Notes under the pieces: model-generated | Databases searched by the model: none | What the model was told of the DNA's origin: nothing | The model's input: only the letters and a program-made list of their open reading frames with translations | NCBI GenBank assembly: GCA_002434245.1 | Contig: DJJR01000041.1 | Coordinates: forward strand, 17,431 to 81,430 | Length of the DNA: 64,000 bases | Reading direction: 5' to 3' | From: Pelosinus fermentans | Lineage (GTDB): Bacteria > Bacillota > Negativicutes > DSM-13327 | In this document: in pieces, positions 60,792 through 64,000 of the stretch | Layout of the letters: each line of letters begins with the position of its first letter | Position numbering within the stretch: the first letter of the stretch is position 1 | Translations under genes and position numbers: made by a program

Positions 60792-62075
60792 ATGTTGCAC
60801 AAAAGGAAGTTGTTTCAAAGCATTGGTATCTCTTTTATAGCAATTGTTCTTCTCATAGCTTCTTCTATGATGCCGTTTTTAGGGCAGACTTTTGCAGCAG
60901 CTGCTGGGGTAGATCATGTTACCCTTACCTGGGAGTCCGATCCCAAAACAACTCAGACGATTACCTGGAGAACAGAGGAGACGGAACTTGCGGGTCAGGT
61001 ACGTTATGCTCAGAGAGAATTTATCAAGTCTTTTCCTCATAATGCCCAAACCATAGATGCCAAGGTGGAGTCATTAATCACGAATCGGGGAAATATGAAT
61101 ATCCATTCGGTTACATTAATGGGGTTGAAGCCTGGTACAGATTATGTATATCAAATCAATGGAGGCAGTGGGTGGGGAGAAATTCGTGCTTTTTCTACAC
61201 CACCAGCAAAGAATGAGGGTTTCAAATTTTTGGTATTTGGTGATTCCCAGAGTATTAACTATGAGGTTTGGCGTAGGACCCTGCAGCAGGCATATCAGAC
61301 TAACCAGGATGCGAAATTTTTTATTAATGTGGGGGATTTAGTCGATGTAGGGCAGGATTATGTGCAGTGGGATGCATGGTTTAATGCGAGTCAAGGGGTC
61401 ATTGATCGGATTCCTGCAATGCCTTTAACGGGGAATCATGAGAACTATACACCAGAAAGGCACTTTTCACTGCCGGTATTATTTACGGCTCAACTCAAAG
61501 TCCCTGTTAATGGCCCTGAAAGTCTTAGAAGGCAAGTTTATTCTTTCGATTATGGGGATGTACATTTCGTTATGTTAGACAGTCAAATTGGCGAACAAGT
61601 TCAGCTTGTTCCCGAAATACTAGAAATACAGAAAACTTGGTTAGAGCAGGATCTGGCTGAAACGGATAAAAAGTGGAAAATCGTTTTTTTACATAGACCG
61701 CCATATCATAACAAGGCAGGAGGAGCTAACTCCAGAATTAAAAGAGCTTTTGTACCTATTTTAGATAAATATCATGTGGATGTGGTCTTTTCCGGTCACG
61801 AACATGATTATGCCCGTACCTATCCTATCTATAATGATCAAGTGACAGACAGCCCGGACAAGGGGACGATCTATGTAACCACTGGGCGAAGCGGTACAAA
61901 AACCTACAATGATACGGCAGCAAGTGAATGGAATGCATTTTTTTATAATCCATTGGATGAACCCAATTATCTTGTAGTGGAGATGAAAAATCAGATCCTG
62001 CATGTAAAAGCATATAAGCAAAGTGGTGTGTTGATTGATGCTTGGTCCATTGATAAGAATATAAAATTCCAATAA
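60792..62075 (+). CDS. Secreted purple-acid-phosphatase-like metallophosphoesterase
   Basis: 427 residues. Signal peptide about 1-36 (positively charged LHKRKLF then a long hydrophobic run ending TFAAA). A fibronectin-III-like N-terminal domain (VTLTWESDPKTTQTITWRT) typical of purple acid phosphatases at about 40-135, then the phosphoesterase domain: FGDSQ, GDLVDVGQDY, GNHENY, FLHRPPYHN and GHEHDYAR supply the di-metal ligands. ATG at 60792 follows GGGAG. Probably scavenges phosphate from organic esters outside the cytoplasm. A terminator follows. Confidence 0.9.
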   Translation: MLHKRKLFQSIGISFIAIVLLIASSMMPFLGQTFAAAAGVDHVTLTWESDPKTTQTITWRTEETELAGQVRYAQREFIKSFPHNAQTIDAKVESLITNRGNMNIHSVTLMGLKPGTDYVYQINGGSGWGEIRAFSTPPAKNEGFKFLVFGDSQSINYEVWRRTLQQAYQTNQDAKFFINVGDLVDVGQDYVQWDAWFNASQGVIDRIPAMPLTGNHENYTPERHFSLPVLFTAQLKVPVNGPESLRRQVYSFDYGDVHFVMLDSQIGEQVQLVPEILEIQKTWLEQDLAETDKKWKIVFLHRPPYHNKAGGANSRIKRAFVPILDKYHVDVVFSGHEHDYARTYPIYNDQVTDSPDKGTIYVTTGRSGTKTYNDTAASEWNAFFYNPLDEPNYLVVEMKNQILHVKAYKQSGVLIDAWSIDKNIKFQ

Positions 62076-62087
62076 TATACGATGTAG

Positions 62088-62124
62088 AGAACCAAAATTT
62101 CTTTGTGAGATTTTGGTTCTTTCT
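62088..62124 (+). terminator. Rho-independent terminator
   Basis: AGAACCAAAAT (62088-62098) and ATTTTGGTTCT (62110-62120) with T-run. Confidence 0.85.
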
Positions 62125-62149
62125 TAATAATAACAGAAATTATAAGTTT

Positions 62150-62339
62150 TAAGGGAACGTTAACCACAGAGGGCACAGAGATCCCCCAGAGAATGCAGAG
62201 CAAAAAACAACTGAAACACGAAGAAGCGAAGAATGTAAAGGGACAGGTCAGAATAAGAATCGTATGACTGGCCTTTATTTTCTTCCTACTCTTCGCATCT
62301 TCGTGTTTCAAATTTTTTTAAAAGGACGCATTAACATTT
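62150..62339. repeat. Composite dispersed repeat, copy 8
   Basis: Begins AAGGGAACGTTAACCACAGAGG, carries a hairpin TGAAACACGAAGAAGCGAAG (62212-62231) with CTTCGCATCTTCGTGTTTCA (62291-62310), and ends AAAAGGACGCATTAAC. The outer ends are loosely inverted copies of each other, like a small mobile element. It is nested: one hairpin inside another. Confidence 0.75.
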
Positions 62340-62521
62340 TTCTTATTTTGACTAATTTGCGCAAGATAGTAAAAGAAGTGGGCATTCTATTAGGCTTTTT
62401 GGAGCAGGATATAAATTAGGATTTGGATAATCATAAAGAGAGGCTTGGTCAGGGAGTTAAGTTAAGGAGAGTATTATTTAGCATACAATTGCCTTTGGCA
62501 ATAGAGATAGGGAGGACAAGT

Positions 62522-63337
62522 ATGGAAGCATATGAAAAAATTCATCAATTGCATCACTTGATCGAAACGGGAACGGCAGCCAATTTGCCAGGACCCTATA
62601 AAGTGGGAGTCGATTTGGGAACGGCTGACGTGGTACTGGTTGTGACTGACAGCCAAGGAAATCCTGTAGCTGGAAGCCTGCGCTGGGCATCGGTGGTGAA
62701 AGATGGTTTAGTTGTTGATTTTAGGGGAGCGACGACGATTGTTGAAGAACTAAAGGCTGAGGTAGAAAAAATTATGGGTATTACGCTAGATAAAGGTGCA
62801 ACAGCCATTCCGCCAGGTACAGTAGGGCGAAATGCCCAGGCTTGCGGACATGTGATTGCAGGGGCGGGGATTGAACCCATCTGCCAGGTGGATGAACCAG
62901 TGGCAGCCGCTAAAGCGCTAAATATTGGTCATGGTATTGTAGTGGATATTGGTGGAGGAACTACCGGGATTGCTGTATTAAAGAACGGAGATTTAGTTTT
63001 CACCGCGGATGAGGCAACAGGAGGCACTCACATATCTCTGGTGTTGTCTGGAGCATACAAAATTACCTATGAGGAAGCGGAAGTTCTTAAAAAAGACGTA
63101 TCTCAGCATCGGCGGATCATGCCAGTTGTTCTGCCTGTTATTGAAAAGATGGCAACGATTGTAAAGAACATGCTGGCAGAATATGATGAATATCAGGATT
63201 ACCCCGTATATGTGGTGGGCGGCACCGCTTATCTGACTGGCTTTGGTGAAGAATTCAGCAAAGCTTTCGGACGAAAAGTACACGTTCCCCCTCATCCTTT
63301 GTTAGTTACGCCATTAGGAATTGCCATGTTTGGATAA
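62522..63337 (+). CDS. eutJ: EutJ family actin-fold protein
   Basis: 271 residues of the DnaK/actin ATPase fold. Phosphate-1 VGVDLGTADVVLVV, connect VDEPVAAAKAL, phosphate-2 VVDIGGGTTGIAVL and adenosine VYVVGGTAYLTG motifs are present. In eut operons EutJ is a chaperone-like protein of the ethanolamine microcompartment. ATG at 62522 follows GGGAGG by 6 bp; an earlier ATG at 62423 has no site. Other eut genes would have to follow beyond the PocR gene. Confidence 0.88.
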   Translation: MEAYEKIHQLHHLIETGTAANLPGPYKVGVDLGTADVVLVVTDSQGNPVAGSLRWASVVKDGLVVDFRGATTIVEELKAEVEKIMGITLDKGATAIPPGTVGRNAQACGHVIAGAGIEPICQVDEPVAAAKALNIGHGIVVDIGGGTTGIAVLKNGDLVFTADEATGGTHISLVLSGAYKITYEEAEVLKKDVSQHRRIMPVVLPVIEKMATIVKNMLAEYDEYQDYPVYVVGGTAYLTGFGEEFSKAFGRKVHVPPHPLLVTPLGIAMFG

Positions 63338-63481
63338 AACGACATAATATTACAAAAAAAATAAAAAATGGCAAAAATATGCAATGATGAAGCTGAAATA
63401 TTCCCAAGGAGCCTCTGTTATCTTTGTCGAAGATTATCATTTAATAGAAGTCTGAAAAATTAAAAAATGGGGGCAGGATCC

Positions 63482-64000
63482 ATGACAAAGGTGACAGCAG
63501 TAAAACAGCCTTTAGAAGATTTTAGTAAAGTCAAGTTAGTAGATATTATTGATGTAAACTTTTTGCAGACCTTTCAGGATAACTTTGCCGAAGCTGTAGG
63601 GGTAGCCAGTATTGCAGTTGATATTGAGGGGAAGCCCGTTACTACTCCCAGCAATTTTACAACATTTTGTATGATACATACGCGGGAATCGAATGTTGGG
63701 AACAAACGCTGTATGGAATGTGACAGTAAAGGCGGTGAAGAGTCTGCCAGAACGGGCAAGCCGGCGATTTATGATTGCCATGCTGGTTTGGTCGATTTTG
63801 CGGCACCTATTATGCTGGAGGGAAAACAGATCGGAACGATATTAGGCGGGCAGGTTTTGACTTCTGCTCCGGATGAAGGTAAATTTCGTCAAATCGCCCA
63901 AGAAATTGGCGTAGGACCTGATGAATATATGAAATCCTTGCGTGAAATCAAGCAAGTGCCTAGAAAAAGCGTAGAGGCTGCTGCTCATGTCTTATATTTA
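63482..64000 (+). CDS. PocR-domain protein, cut by window end
   Basis: First 173 residues of a longer protein. FLQTFQDNFAEAVGVASIAV, FCMIHTRESNVGNKRCMECD and YDCHAGLVDFAAPIMLEGKQ then GTILGGQV form a PocR sensory domain, with cysteines that may bind a metal. PocR domains occur in regulators (AraC type), chemoreceptors and kinases for propanediol/ethanolamine use. The output part is outside the window. ATG follows GGGGGCAGGATCC. Confidence 0.87.
   Translation, partial: MTKVTAVKQPLEDFSKVKLVDIIDVNFLQTFQDNFAEAVGVASIAVDIEGKPVTTPSNFTTFCMIHTRESNVGNKRCMECDSKGGEESARTGKPAIYDCHAGLVDFAAPIMLEGKQIGTILGGQVLTSAPDEGKFRQIAQEIGVGPDEYMKSLREIKQVPRKSVEAAAHVLYL

Noticed and set aside
62150..62339. Possible CRISPR because of repeated GAAG/CTTC units
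   Set aside because: The units are arms of hairpins, not evenly spaced direct repeats with spacers; no cas gene is present.

Overview
The window reads as a chromosomal segment of a diderm (two-membrane) Firmicute of the class Negativicutes, most likely a Pelosinus/Sporomusa-type bacterium. The reasons are AT-rich DNA with strong GGAGG ribosome-binding sites and Firmicute-style hairpin-plus-T terminators, found together with a TonB-dependent outer-membrane receptor and two signal-peptide beta-barrel proteins. The genus is inference; no rRNA or tRNA gene is present to fix it.

Layout. 1-5.1 kb: a mannitol-type PTS IICB, a MarR regulator, and the carboxy(nor)spermidine pair (nspC plus its dehydrogenase). 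5.1-10 kb: a Ca-type P-ATPase, a PAS/zinc-ribbon sensor and an MscS channel. 10-18.7 kb: a LysR regulator divergent from citDEF and an aconitase-family hydratase (YbhJ type), then an MFS carrier and a DUF6282 protein. 18.7-26.6 kb: a metal-chelate uptake locus (TetR, binding lipoprotein, ATPase, permease, TonB receptor, divergent MFS) whose three control regions share one palindrome. 26.8-39.8 kb: exonuclease III, a candidate small RNA, a 29-residue membrane peptide, a GntP permease, MFS, a B6-type kinase divergent from a MocR regulator, a 2-hydroxyacid dehydrogenase, folA, DUF2164, fabV and two beta-barrels. 39.9-49.6 kb: a GltD-type oxidoreductase, then a PTS/Entner-Doudoroff-like cluster (PRD regulator, IIA, IlvD/Edd dehydratase, IIB, IIC, KDPG aldolase, frameshifted dehydrogenase). 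49.6-55.6 kb: small regulators, a Phd/ParE toxin-antitoxin pair, an SbmA/BacA-like ABC exporter with ThiW, and a dCache-HAMP-PP2C phosphatase. 55.7-64 kb: a polar amino-acid ABC operon, phosphoglucomutase, a purple-acid-phosphatase-like enzyme, EutJ, and the start of a PocR-domain gene.

How genes work together. The clearest pathway is at 41.7-48.5 kb: a galactitol-type PTS should import and phosphorylate a sugar or sugar acid, an IlvD/Edd dehydratase should make a 2-keto-3-deoxy acid phosphate, and the KDPG-type aldolase should split it. The iron/cofactor locus looks like one regulon under the TetR protein. citDEF plus the hydratase suggests citrate cleavage, but the ligase and prosthetic-group genes are not in view.

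The spaces between genes hold a dispersed family of hairpin repeats (arms containing TTCGCGTCTTCGCG or CTCTGCGCCTCTGCGG), one complete 165-bp MITE-like element and a fossil of it fused to the end of the PRD regulator, and a 40-bp duplicate of the 3' end of the gltD-type gene. No CRISPR array, rRNA, tRNA or transposase gene was seen.
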